Made by a program: the position numbers and the translations under genes. The notes beneath the pieces are model-generated. The model had not been told where the DNA came from. It was given only the letters and a program-made list of their open reading frames with translations, and ran no database searches. This document shows positions 23,257-36,800 of a stretch of 42,589 bases of DNA, one piece after another; position 1 is the stretch's first letter; each line of letters opens with the position of its first letter. Source of the stretch: Smittium culicis (lineage: Eukaryota; Kickxellomycota; Harpellomycetes; Harpellales; Legeriomycetaceae); the NCBI GenBank assembly GCA_001970855.1, contig LSSN01001064.1, forward strand, positions 1 through 42,589, in the 5' to 3' direction.

Positions 23257-26200
23257 ATGAGGCGAAATGAATATCTTTTTGTTCCTATAAATCCTCCTGG
23301 CGAAGATTCTGATTCTTACTTGGCTGAATCTGACAATGAGAATTTGTTCGATTTTACTGTCAAAGAAAAGGTAAGCCTTTCTCTCATCTTACACTATTTT
23401 ATAACGAAATCTTTAAATTAATGGTGTCAAATTTTAAAATTCGATAGCTCGATGAATGTTTGACTGATTTTAAAAGGGCTATGTTGCTCAAAAACCAAAA
23501 CAAAATACCAGAGTCGATCAATGAATTTAACAAGCTTTTAAATTCTCAACCAGTTTTGGATTTAATCGTAAATTTACTTTATATGATCATAAACCCTTAT
23601 CAAATTTTTTTTCGCTTAAATTCAGTTTCCATTCAAATTCCTATAAGAATTAGATCAATTTCCATAAAAACAAAAAGATCCTTTTTCTTTAACTGTATAA
23701 ATACATATAAAATAGGGTATTTATAGCGAAAGCAAAGATGAAATAAAATCTATAATATCGCAAAACTATAACGAACCCCGTTCTCTAAATTCCGAAGAAA
23801 ATAGCGATGAACTAGATGATGATGATTTAACAATATTACAAATTGAAGCTCAAGCAACACAGAATTTTTTAAACACTGCGTATTTCAATTTTGCTGAATG
23901 TTTATTGTCTGTTGTTTTTTCTTTTTTTTCTTTAAATTCTCTCTCAAACAACTCAATAAGCGATTCTTCTCAGGATATCGGAGCCTCTCAAAATATTAGT
24001 GCTAAATATTTTCCCTCTCTAGATAAAGCGATATCAATAAAAAATTGGATTATTCTACAAAAGCAAATATCTGTGGTTTTAGCCGGTATATCTTCTCCGT
24101 CTGACTTTTCAACCGACTCGAAAATTTTACTAAGTTCTATTTCCACAATTTGTAATTTTAATGGAAGTCCCACTTTTAATATATCCTCAATCTTGTCCCT
24201 TTCTTTAAAATATTTTGAAAAGTCTGGGAAAATCAAATTTAATGACATGCTCTGCCATTATTATACCGCAGGAATTCATTTTTTACAAGAGAATTTTTCT
24301 GCTACAAAGTGCTACCTATTATCTGCTCTCAAAATCTCCTTTATAAATTCAATTCTCCCCTCTTTAAAGCAAGTAAAGATTCTATCTCCCGGTATCCATT
24401 TCATCATTTACGATTCATGGTCTGATCTAGCCTCTAGTATCAATAAATTAGATAACTCTAGCTCTTATCTTCACTGCCCAATAATAATTAATTTTTTAAA
24501 GTCTGATCCATCTGACCCCGATTTTCTGTCTTACACATTTAATGCATTCTCAAAGTATAATAATAATATAGCTGATCTATCCCCTTATGGTTGGTGGTGC
24601 ATCGAGGGATTGTTTTATGTAATACTACTATATTCATTTTTTATAAAAAAATTGTTTTTATTTAAACACACATAAACTCTAACTATTTGCTATTTATTTT
24701 TTTTAGGCATTTCTTAAGCTTAGGGAGTTTGATTCTGCAAAAAAAATTATTGAAATAGGTAGAATTCAAATCCCGAACTTTTTGGATAAGGAAGAATTGT
24801 CTCTAAACAACATGCTTAGATTCCAAAACATCAATACTACCCTCTATTCTAATCCTGTTCATACTTTTAATTCAGAGCCAGGATTTACGCTAAGCCCTTT
24901 TAAAACTCTATGTACAATTGGAACTGCAGAATCGTCAAATAGCCAATCTTTTAGCCCGAATGATCTAAATACTACAGCTGATCTCAATCTATCATTTTTA
25001 GATCAATATATATTCAACGTTAACCCAATTAAAAAAACCTCAACTTCAAACCAGCTTACAATAAAACTAAAGCCATTGTCAAGTATTAGCATAATAGACT
25101 TGGGAGAGAAAATTTTATCAAAGTTTAATGACCTTGTTATATCTGGCTCAGACATAAGTGTAGCCTCACTTTTTAATAACGTCCGGTTAAGTTTTGATAA
25201 AAGTGTTGATGAGTTAAACTCTGAATCATTTTTTAAAAATAAAAGTCCAATAGACCCCTTTAATTTGAATTTTGGTTTTGATACAGAAAGTATTACGCTT
25301 GATCCTTTACCACAGCTTTTAGAAATTAATAGCCCTAGAAAGATAAAATCCAAAATTCAACCAAATTTACTGAACTCTGATGAAGCACCTCCTAAAAAAA
25401 GCCAAAATTCCTCAATTCCTACTCCTGCAAAATTGCCAACGTTAAAAAAAATTAAAAAGAGTGTGGAAGTTGTAATCGAAATTTTTAACAAAAAGAACAT
25501 TTATGAAATTTCAGAATCTGAAATCGATACTGAGCAGGAAATTGAAATAATCGATTTAGAATCAAATTCTAATGTTTCGAAGCACATAAAATTGGCTAAA
25601 AGCGTTTTTAAAAAAAGAAAGACAGACTCTGAAGCTGAAGAATCATCTGGCCCTAGTAAACGTAGAGTTTCTTCAAGAGTCAAATCAAATATAAAACAAA
25701 ACTCTTTACCCACTAATAAATCAAAAATTTCCCATAGCTCAATAAAGAATAAAAATTTTACAAGTTCAAACCAATTACACGAAGATATCATTTCTAATAA
25801 GCTACCCTGTTTCCCCAGTTCAAGCTCTACTGTAATACATGAAGCTTTTAACTTGGATATATCCGATTCTATATCAAATAGCTCAATTACAAGTAGCTTT
25901 CCCAGCAGTAGTGGCGATATAGATTTATCGCTTAACTCTATTGGAAAAATTAGCACAGATAAAATTCAAACTAGTTCTGAAGTCGACATTGAATCCCAAA
26001 TTAATGCCCGAGATAACAAAAAGATTCACAGCTTAGTAGTGAGAGTACAAAGATCTTTGGATAATATGTCACTGGTTTACAATTCTAATGTCAGGAATAT
26101 TGACCTCGGTTCTAAATACTCTGAGAAGATATGGAAATCAATTTTATTAATGGCCGAATCAGCAAAAGAATTTTCTGAAATTCCAGATACACCGGAAAAA

Positions 26201-29200
26201 GATATTAGCCATGTTTCTGTGAAAAGCAACACTACGAACTCTATCGCAAACAATAACATAAATGCAATTAAAATCTCCTATTTTACTAGGTTAGTTTTTT
26301 TTATTTTACCACCTTCCAACTTATTATTTTCACATCAATGATGATTAAATTCTTTTTTTTTATTTAGAAATTATATATCCGAAAATTGTTGCAAACCCAT
26401 ACCATCAGTCACTAACAGTACGAAAGAAACGCTAAAAAACAAGCTCTCTAATATCAAACCAATCAGCAATCAAGTGTTATTTGATTTTTCTAAGAAAATA
26501 AACTCTAGTGAAATGAGTGTTTGTGACGTATATTTGGACTTAATATACCTTATAATTTATAATTCTGATTTAGTTTTGCTAGCTAATATGAATTTTACTC
26601 AATTTGATCCAATGGGCTCTATTAGTCAGAATCTTGATTTAGAGCCTGCTTGCAAAGATATAGGACTGAGACTAATTTATACAGGCGGAAAAATGCTAAT
26701 TGATCTGGTAAAAGATTCTGAAAGTGAATTCAACGATGATTCAAGTCCCGAGTTTCACTCGAGCTGTGTTCTAGATAAGTTCAATAGCAAATTCAACAGC
26801 TACTTAATAAAACAAAGCTATATCGCTTTTACTAGGCGTATAATATTGCTATGTTTATTCAGCTTGGATAGGTTATCTAAAGGGTTGGAGAATATCCTAT
26901 ATAAGTATAATTTAAATATCGAACATGGAATTTTCTCTACTACCAACGTAAACATTCTTTCAAATCAGAAACGTTTTCAAGATACATTTAACCTCTACAT
27001 TGACTTGTTCGACTCTTGGAGTAATTTATTAGATGAAAAGCTCACTCAAGTATATTCATTTGCCAAAAACACAAAAGTGGATTCTAAAGAGTCGCTATAT
27101 CAGTTTAACAGCTTGAGCGTCTTTATTATTTTATCGCTAATATCTTCAAGTTGGAGTAAATATAGATTTAATTCATGTAGATCAAACCCTGAATCATCAT
27201 TCAATTATTTACACAAAACTAAAAGTTTTTTACAAAGGCTAGAATCATTTAAACCTAAAACAAAACGAGACGGCTCGAAAAAAAAGCATCATAGATTTTG
27301 CACCTTTTATCTGAATTTGTTCCAAATTGAGTGCACTGGGTACGACGATTTTAATTTATTGGTCTGTAAAAATTCAGAGTTGCTAATGAGTCCAATCAAG
27401 CAGGTATCAAAGGCTACAGTATCAAATAAAAAGCATAAAAGATTTTTCATGTTTGACTTGTCAGAAAAAATTGATTTGGTAAATCAACGGATTTCCAAGT
27501 TTTCTAGTGTTAGCAATATCGACGAAGCTCAGATTGCAATTTCTAACGGCGATTACTCGGGAGCAATATCTACTGTTGAGAAATTTCTTTTCGATAGAGT
27601 GATACTAACTTTGAAGGTTTTTTCAGAGAATGATTCAGGTAAAAGCAGCGATCACCAAACACACACCAATTTTTTGGAAAGCTCATCAAAAATGTTCTTA
27701 ATTCTCGAGTCTTGTTATCAAAAAATAAACGACTTAAATAAGTCATATTTCCTGTTGCTTTTATTATTTGGATTCCAAATCGAATATTTAAACCGAGTAT
27801 TAAAGGATCCCAGCAATAGTTTCAATGGCGAAAATAAAAGATATCTGTATAAGCTCCTAAATGATGTTTCTAAAACGCTACACAAATTAACCAGATATTC
27901 AAATAACAGCTCATTCAATTTCTTTGATAACTCAAAAAACGAGTTTATATACGATAACGATTCTTTTGATTCTCTTAAGATGGTCATAGATTCCTTAGTA
28001 GTAAATACTAGCTTTAATATACCAGGAGATAAAACTTCTAACAATAAATTATTAATTGGATTTGTTTCAAATCAAGTTATTAACAAATTTTCTCAAATTT
28101 TGCTGCTTATGACAAGCGTTATACCACTATACAATAAAAATCAACTCGCTAGATACTTTCAAGGCAAAAAGGTTAATACACCTACTAAATCTAATACTCA
28201 AATTGATCCCATTACAATAGTGCATTCAGCTGACCAAAATAAAGTAAATCCTCAAGATAAAAGCTTGCCATCGCAAAATTCCAAGAATAATTTACTAAAA
28301 ATAACTAATGATCTTAATTCGGCAATAAATAGAGATGGATCCATCGATTTAGATGATAAAGTTGGATTGCAATGGGAGCTATTAATTTCTGAATTAGTTC
28401 CTCCTTTATGGATCAAAACCGTTGTTGTGGGATGGAAATTTTTAGGCTTGTTTTGCGAATCGCAGATTTTAATTAATTCAGAACACTCTTTATCGAATTT
28501 CATGAGTTTTATAAGCAACACTCATAGTTTACTTAGTATCTTTGGTCTTTGCAAATTTGGATATTTTTCATTCGATTCTTCAAATATTACCGACAGTATG
28601 CTAAAATTAGAGAATGGACAAGATTTAAATAAAGGAGGTTTCTGCGGTTTTATATTAAACTCTACAAGAAGGTTAATACTTCAAAATTACGCTAAACTGA
28701 AAATGAGCTTGGAGAACAAATCTAACGAGGTTACTTTTCCTTGTCAACTTAATCACAGTAAAAGAGCATCATTAATGTCCAGGTCCAGCTCATCAGCCAC
28801 TGAAGCTGAATCGAGCGAAGAAGTTAGTGATCCGAAACCAAATTTATTAGAGGAGTTGTTCAGCAACTTTAGCCAGTCAATTTTTTGTGCCTACGATATA
28901 ACTATTGATTTTGAAGAAAACCAGTGGTGGGAGCCAGAAAAGCATATTAAACCGAATGGCTTAACTTATTTTTACTGTAACAGCTCCTCACATATAGATG
29001 ACGCGCTGAAAGCTTCCGGCTCTGTCAAAGATTTGCTAAAGGTGGTATTGTCAGATCAAAATAATAAAATGGAAACGCATACAGCTTCTGTTATTTACCA
29101 CTTAATATATAAATATGTACACAGTGCTCTATCCTTAAATAAAGCTGGGTTGCTCAGGACATACAAGAACATACTTGAACCTTTGTTTATATCTTTTGGA

Positions 29201-32200
29201 ATGCTTCAAAATGAAAAATCTGATTCTAAAGAGTTTTTATCCTTATCAGAGTACCCAAAAATGAATGAAATATCTGAGCTATTAAGCTTCTTCAAAGATG
29301 ATAAAAACTTTATTTCCTTGACTTCAAGCAATTTAGCTAATATCAGTAGAACTCTCGAAACAAAAAAATTAAAATTGGAAACCTTATTTTCCATTATAGA
29401 ATCCTTTTTAGAAAATAATTATTTTGACCTCGTTACAAAGAATGTAAGCCTGTCAATGAAAAGGAATTTTGTTGACAAACGAAAACTAGCTAGAGGCAGT
29501 AATGATGCTACTGCGGATTATCTTGATTTAGTTAATGGAATTGGACTAGTAAATATTTACGAAGTAGATAGCTCCGATACCAAAAATAGTCTCGTTTTAT
29601 TATCGTATAAAACTATTTTTCTTTTTAACTCTTTAATACAACGCGAGCTTTTAAAGCCTAGGCTCAAGTCAGGAAACCCTATAAAAATTTTATCTGAATA
29701 CGTTTATATTATTCAGCTACTTTTTATTCATGTTTCAATCAACCCTACCAGTTGGGCCAGCTGGTACCACCTTGGTAAAGCGTTTCTTGAGAGAGCAGAT
29801 ATTTTATCAGGGCTTACCGAAGATCAAGTCAAATCACACTTAGCTTCTTCGCAAACTGGTGAAACATCTAAAGTCATAGGCGATGATAATAACACCGAAC
29901 ATAACTCCAATTACGATGAAGTTAACTGCTTCAGCTCTGCAGACAACTGCTTATCCTCTAGCCTAATTTGTTTTTCTCAATCCATGTGCCTACTTTCTAT
30001 TGAAATGCCAGGGCTGATATCAGAGGAGTCAATTCCTATCTTTAACCTGTATTTAAATGCGAAATCTCCTGATAGCCAAAATTATAACAATTGTGACCCT
30101 GCTCTTATAAACGCAAGTATTTTTGATCTACTTTTTTATACTGGCCATGTTTTGTATCGGATGTTTTCAAAACCCATTTTCAACCCACCTTTTAAAAAAG
30201 TCAGTCAAGTAATATCATTGCAACCTCGCCCCACTTTCTCAAATTTAGAGGTTAAAGAGAGAATTTTCACAAGAAATTTATCTTTTTTGATATCTGGAAA
30301 TACTTTTAAACTTTTAAACAGGCTATTTAAGGTAGACGAATTTAAATGTGCTGAGAATGACGCCTTATCAGATTGGATGTGTTTATATCAATTAGGAAAA
30401 TCTCTCTCAAAAATAGGAAAACCAAAAGAGGCGATTATTCAGTACCTAAAATCAATTTACACTACAATGGGAAGTTTAGTCGAAGAAGCTGAAAAAAATA
30501 AACCTGTAAATATTTACTCATTTGGGCAAAATGATAATAACCCAAAATTCTTTAACTCTTTCAAAGATAATTCTATTTTACCTTGCTTAAAAATTCTGTC
30601 AACTATTTCTAAGCTTGTCTATCTGAAAGAATTATGCGTAAGCATCTTTTATCACTTTTATAGTATATTTGGTCAATTTATCTAATGCTTTTTTCATTTG
30701 AACAATTTATCGCCATTTTTTTAAACATAAACTTAAATGTATATATAAATTCAAATTTCTATATAGATATGCTCAGCTTTGAAGTTTATCAATAATTTAC
30801 CTGATGGCCCAAATATAAACGAGATAGAGCAAACAGATCTTAGTGATGACAGCTTAAATGGCTATATAGAATGTAGACGTGTCATAAAAAACCACCCTTT
30901 TAAAATCTCTAGTTCTAAAAAAATTTCCTCTAGTATATCAGGTGATCATAGCGAGATTTGTGAAATCTGTAAATCTAGCAAAACCTCGGTCGATGAAAGA
31001 GGCTTTTTTACTCTTATCCTGGACTGTGTAAAATCAATTACTGACATTGACAAAAAACGCTGGCAGCACAAACCATATTTTTTAGCATCATGGATTTATT
31101 TTTACGTATTTTCATCTTATTCTGACTCTAAAACATCTCTTTCAACTATTTTAAATTTACGGAGCAACACCAGATCATTGTTTAACTTTTATAAAACTGA
31201 GTTTGAAAGGTAAATGCTTTAACTTTTATTTTAACCTAATCATTTTGAAATTATTATTCTAATCCATTTATTCACTACTTTTTTTATAGCCCAGGAAAAT
31301 TTTATGCATATTCAGAAAAATACACACTTCTTGCAATTAAGCTTGATTTCATGCTATCTATGACCTCGCAAAATAACACTTTGATAATTGAAAAAAATGG
31401 CTACAGTCTCAATCCTGATAAACTAAGTTTATATTCTCAATACCCATTGGATCTAGCTATAAATTTATCTAAAAAAATATCCTCATCAGAGTCTATGTTT
31501 GTAAACAAATCAGCTGTTTTTGATGAATTCAATAGATCTTTTCTGGTTCTAATTTTATCCAAATCGCTTAACCTTTATAAAAATTTAAAGTTTTTAAAGC
31601 TATCCCAACTAAATAACGAGAACATTCTCAAATCTATTATCGAAATTTATTATAATTCAGTAAAAGCTTTCGAAAAATCTAACACTTCAGAAAATCAACT
31701 AGAACATACTTCAGAACCCAATAAACAGAATATCACTAGATTAAACCTATCAATGTTTCTGCACTTTTCAAATATTTTAAAAATACCTCTTCATACTAAA
31801 AAATTTGAAAGATTTCATCAAAACTTAGTCAACTTTGCGACTCATTTAAATATTCTTGTTAAAGAAATTGATAATTTCAAAAAGTCTAATCTTTCACAAC
31901 TTGTTAACGCCTCAACTGAAACTACACAAAGTTCGCCATTTACAACAGATTCAAATGGTGTTTTTCAAAGCAGCACCTTACAAAAATCCGCTAATTACCC
32001 CCCAATTAACCCTCTTACCATGCTAAAAAATTTAGAGGGTGGTATAGAGATTTCATACAAAAACAACGAAAAAATTAGGTCAAGTAGTAAAAGAAAACAA
32101 GATCTCGACCGTTTAACTGATAAATTCACAAAAAAACCGTTGCTAGGCAAAAAACTTAGTTCTGATTCAAGAAAATCAGAGATGGAAAACCAAAGAGTAT

Positions 32201-33181
32201 CAGGTTATGTTCAAACTACAGAAAATATTATACAAGCGCAAGATTCTGATAAGCTAGATTTAAACGAAAACTTTAAATTTTTGATACTAGTTTATTCTGA
32301 ACTAGTTGCATGTGCCAGTATCATGGTACAACTTTTAGGCCAAGTTAAAAAATCAATTAACCTTTTTTCTCCAGAATCTAGAGAGATTGAACTTGAATTT
32401 TTAGACAACAGTAACTTTGTTGCCAGCCTAATTGAGGACACTACAAGTTCAACCACAGAAAAGGGGTTAAATAAACCCACTTCTTCGAATACACCAGCTT
32501 ACCTCAAAAAACCAGCAATATTTGTGCTTAATAATGAAAACTTAGAAATTTTATGTTATGATATGTATTGTAGATTACTTGATACTTTTGGGTGCTTTGA
32601 GTACCTCCCATTAGCAGATAGTACAATTGGCCTAGATAAAAGAGCTGAGGCTTGGGTTTCATACTTTAACCTACAGTTTAATAAGGAACCTGATACTTTT
32701 AACGATCTCGTATTTAACAACAATAATTCACAGCTGGGCCCAGTTTCAGGTTCAAAAAGTTCGCATGGATCTAAACCATACTTTTTAGACAAATATTTGG
32801 CCAAAATATCTAACACTGAGCCTGAAATTCAAAAAAGAGCTGAAGATTACAGTACTGTAAGCAAATTCGACTTTATTAAGAATATTAACAACTTTATTGA
32901 CTCCATTTATGACGAAAAGGTACCGAAAATTCAATTTATATTACACACTGTTTTTTTTATCCTATCTATATTAATTTAGTACTTACCTGACCTTTAACAT
33001 TTTTTTTTATTTCGACGGATAAATATTTTCATCTCATATTTTTTTTTTACTTTAGCTCGTTGAATCAGTTCTAGGAGTTCAAAAGATCGAAAAAGTGGAA
33101 ACCAAAAACTTGAAAAATAAGCCTAACCATTCAAGAAGATCTTCAACCAGTAGCAATCCTGAGCCTATAAACATCGATTAG
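23257..33181 (+). CDS. HIR3: Hir3/CABIN1-like HIR complex subunit (TPR scaffold)
   Basis: Eight exons are inferred: 23,257-23,370; 23,448-23,567; 23,716-24,618; 24,707-26,289; 26,368-30,637; 30,767-31,209; 31,290-32,919; 33,056-33,181. All phases agree and give about 3,062 residues. The introns are 77-148 nt with GT...AG ends. The start resembles CABIN1: an acidic leader, then a TPR-like helix pair (FKRAMLLKNQNKIPESINEF, about residues 44-63). Around residue 370 the PYGWWCIEGLFYAFLKLREF segment matches the CABIN1 HWPCLDNLI...Y.L.D region. Near residue 2,032, NPTSWASWYHLGKAF, and near 2,242, DWMCLYQLGKSLSKIGKPKE, match the two conserved TPR stretches in the C-terminal half of the Hir3 family. 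Hir3/CABIN1 scaffolds the nuclear HIR histone chaperone for replication-independent H3-H4 deposition. At 3,062 residues it is larger than yeast Hir3 or CABIN1, and Ser/Asn/Lys-rich linkers explain part of that. TFIIIC subunit 4 was considered, but the length and motifs fit less well. The exon 7 donor (GTACCG) is the least certain boundary. Confidence 0.72.
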
Positions 33182-33849
33182 TTGTATATTTTATGCTACA
33201 TTATTTGTTTTGAAATGATCTAAAAGAATAAATTATCGATTTTATTTTTATTTTTGTTTTTGTTTTTGTTATTGTTTTTTTTTTTACAATAAGCTTATTT
33301 GAAATTAATCACAAATAAATTTTTTATTACATAGTAATTAGAAAGTGATTAAAAATTTACAATTTACATTACATAGTAACTAGTTGTTTTTTGTTTTACC
33401 TTAGATAAAATTTTAGAAAAATAAATCATGTCAAAATATCTAAGGCGTTAGAAATCAAATAAATCTTTTTTTATGAGCTTTTATGATGTACCATTATTGA
33501 AATTTCCAATAAAATTAATGAGGCTTCATCTTTCTCTATTTTGATCGCGCTAATAATAATTGGATAGCAAAGTATCTAAAAAATAAGATAAATCAAAACT
33601 AGTTTTGAAGTTTTTTAATAACGCGTAAGCAGAATAAGAATATCAGAGTTACAGGTAGAATTAAAAAAGACAAGATTCGAAAATACTAGGATAAAGGAAA
33701 TTTACAAGTCATCAAAAAGAATATTTTATTTTATTTTATTTTTATCAATATTATAGTATATAACAATGACTAGTGTAAATATTTATTTATATATTTGGAA
33801 ATATAGTAGAAGTTAATTTATTGTATTAAACAAAAAAAAAGGTTGGCTT
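33182..33849. other. Convergent intergenic region
   Basis: The 3' regions of the Hir3-like (plus) and PUS7 (minus) genes meet here. AATAAA occurs at 33,227-33,232, about 46 nt after the Hir3-like stop. Its reverse complement TTTATT occurs at 33,817-33,822, 28 nt beyond the PUS7 stop, so each gene has a plausible polyadenylation signal. The rest is T-rich low-complexity sequence, including TTTTTG-type tracts at 33,240-33,290. No further gene is visible. Confidence 0.6.
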
Positions 33850-36800
33850 TCAAACTTGGGCGGGTACTTGTTCGCTAGTTTCTGCATCTTTAGGCAGTTC
33901 ATTTTGGGGCGACTTAGAACCGGTATCCATATGAGTTAATTCGCGAATGAGCATTGTAGCGTATGTACTTGGGTCCAAATCGAACGTGAGTTTAAGGGCA
34001 AGTTTTGTGGGTGCGATATCTTCGATTTCAGTTTTTATGTCAGTTTCCTGTTGGATAGACTCGCTTGCTTCATTATTAGGTTCTTGTGACTGGGGTAAGA
34101 GTGGTTCCTGTGACTGGGGTAAGTCTGGTTCCTGCTTGACTGAAATAGATATATCTGTGGCTATTTCAGGAACATCAGCTTGTGAATCGATGTTTGAGGT
34201 GTTTTGAGGAGCAGTGATAACTTCATCGCTGTTGGAAGTTTGCTCAATTTGATTTTCAGTATCGGCGCTTAAGGTAGATCTAGCCTCTTTTTCCCTGGAA
34301 GCTTTCAATTCATCAAGATGGTCCTGTAAACTAATATCTAATCTATTTCTATGAAATTCAATTCCAGGGGTAAAATCGATATCGTTTGCGTATTCGATCC
34401 ATTCATGTTCAAAGTTAGATGGTTTCTTAATTAGAAATCTGTAGTTTCCAGGAAGCTGATACTCTTTCATTGGGTGGCGACGAATGGTATCAAGGTTTAG
34501 CCCATCTCTTTCCAAGTACTCAGTATATAAAATCTTTAGTTCGTTCTCGGGGTAGATGACATCTAAGCCAAAAGTTGGTATAACAACATCGGTGATATTG
34601 TACATATGGATATTATTCTCGGTTATAACTTCAACATCCATGAATGAGTTATGGGTGTTGTCAGGAATATCAGCAGCAATATCAACTGAAGTAAGGTCGT
34701 CAATGGCTACATTTTTGAAATCAACATCTTCTTTATTGGTAGCATTCAAGAGGGTTGGCTTTTTATCTGTGGCTTTGGCTACAACGTCACCGATTATGAC
34801 AGTAGGACCAAATCTCTTCACACGTTCAGAGGCTATTAAGTTCCAAATATACGATTGGTATGCATGGACATAAATAAGTCTAAGATTTCTTGGTATCTAC
34901 AATATGTAAAAGAGAAAATATTAGCTACAATGTGATTGAATTTAGGCAAGATTTAAATGATTTAGTTTTGTAAAATATTTAAAATAATCACACAAGAATA
35001 TGAAATAGATGATAAAAGTTTTTTTTAAAGAATAAAAGAACTGATATGATTAAATAGAAGAAGGTAATAATTTAGAGATTGTTTACCATTAAAAATGCTC
35101 CACAGAAATCGTTATTTTTACCAGTTCTAGCGAAATAGTTTAGAATACTGGATTCGGCAGCAGACCCATTCATAGGAAGTGAATTTAGTGCGAGATTAGC
35201 ATCTTTAGTATCTCTCCATATTTCACGAGCAACAGCGACTCTCTCTCGGTCTATAAAATTTGATAAAAAATATAGAAAAAAATTAACATTATTAAAAAAG
35301 ATGAATAAGTTGAATAAAAATTGGAGCGAATAGAATATAGGATTAATTGTAAAAAATAAAGATTATGTGATTAATATACCTCCTGGTCGCGGTTTCATGA
35401 GCAATTCAATGACGTCTTCCCATTTTTGCAAGATACATGCTAAACCGATATTATGGGTACCAATAGCAGAATTTCCGAACCTTTGAAGGCCGAAATAATT
35501 GATAAAGCCATTAAGCGAAACGCTTTTAATAGCATCTTCGACTAAAGACTTTTTTTCAGGATCAATTTCACGGAGGTAAATTTCGAATCTATTTCCTGAC
35601 AAGTCACCAAGGGTGATTTGTTTTTCGCTATATTTGAAATTTCCAATAAGAACACCACGTAAGAACTTATTTAGACCAATAAGTTTGGTAGCTTTTGTGT
35701 TAAATAAGCTGAATCTTTGGGTAGTTACACCACGTTTATCTTTTGTACCAGCGAACGAAACATTTTTATCTCCAATCCTATGAGAGGATCAAATAAAAAA
35801 GGTTAATTTATTTTTTTTAGAAATAAAAATATTAAAAAGCGAGAAAAGAAATAATAGTTTTAATTATTTCTACCTTAATCTGGTGGCTATTTCCTTCAAG
35901 ACATCGACAGTTTCACGATTATATTTTAAAACAGAGAAATGGAGATACCTTTCGCTAGGTGGCAAATTGCTATTTCTATTATCCATTTGCTTTCCGTTAT
36001 GTTTTAGTTCAACGACAATGTTTCCATCTTTGGTAGACGCAGTTATGATACCTTGAAGAGTTACTTTGAAAGCATTATAGATATCAGTTCTTTTTTGCTT
36101 TTCAGTGATACCATTAATATAGAAATGAGCTGGCTGAGGCTTATAATACTTGAGTGCAGAGTCTCTAAAAGCAGAGTTATTTTCTAATGATTGTTTGGTT
36201 TCAGATTGGCTGGCCAGAAAATCTTCTTTTTTTTTAAGCTCGACATTGATGAAATCAAATAAATCTTGTGTTATCTTATCTCCTAAAATAGGATTTAGGG
36301 ATTCTTTTGCGATCTATTTATAAAATGTATAAATTTAGATAAAATAAGATAAATCAAACTAGTAAACTCTGATAAAAAAAAAAAATTATAAATTCATTTG
36401 TCATCAATATTTGTTGAAATTCTAAAGTAAAAAAAAAAGCAATAGAAAAAAAGCATAATTACATTCAGTCTAGTTTCAATAGGAATCTTTTTCATCTCTG
36501 ACTCTTGACTTTTAGGCATAGTAAGATTATCAATAGTGACTAATTGATTATTCTCATCAATTTCGGTAACAACAAAATCAGTAAATCTAAGAATGAATTC
36601 GATGGAATAGTTTTATATTAGTAAACAAAAATCGAATTAAGGGTACTCGTGCTTAATAGAATTAGAACGATTAATATTATTGTACTTTAAAATTTAAATT
36701 TTAAATTTTTTTTAAAAAAAAAAAGGAAGAAGGGCTAAGATGGATAAATATAAAAAAAGTTAAAGTTTTAATAAGGAGTAAAATAAGGTACTAACCTGTG

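Noticed and set aside
23257..33181. Assignment of the TPR gene to TFIIIC subunit 4 (Tfc4/GTF3C3)
   Set aside because: The N-terminal acidic leader and TPR start looked similar at first, but the gene is about three times too long and the WWCIEGL and SWASWYHLGK-type stretches fit Hir3/CABIN1 better.
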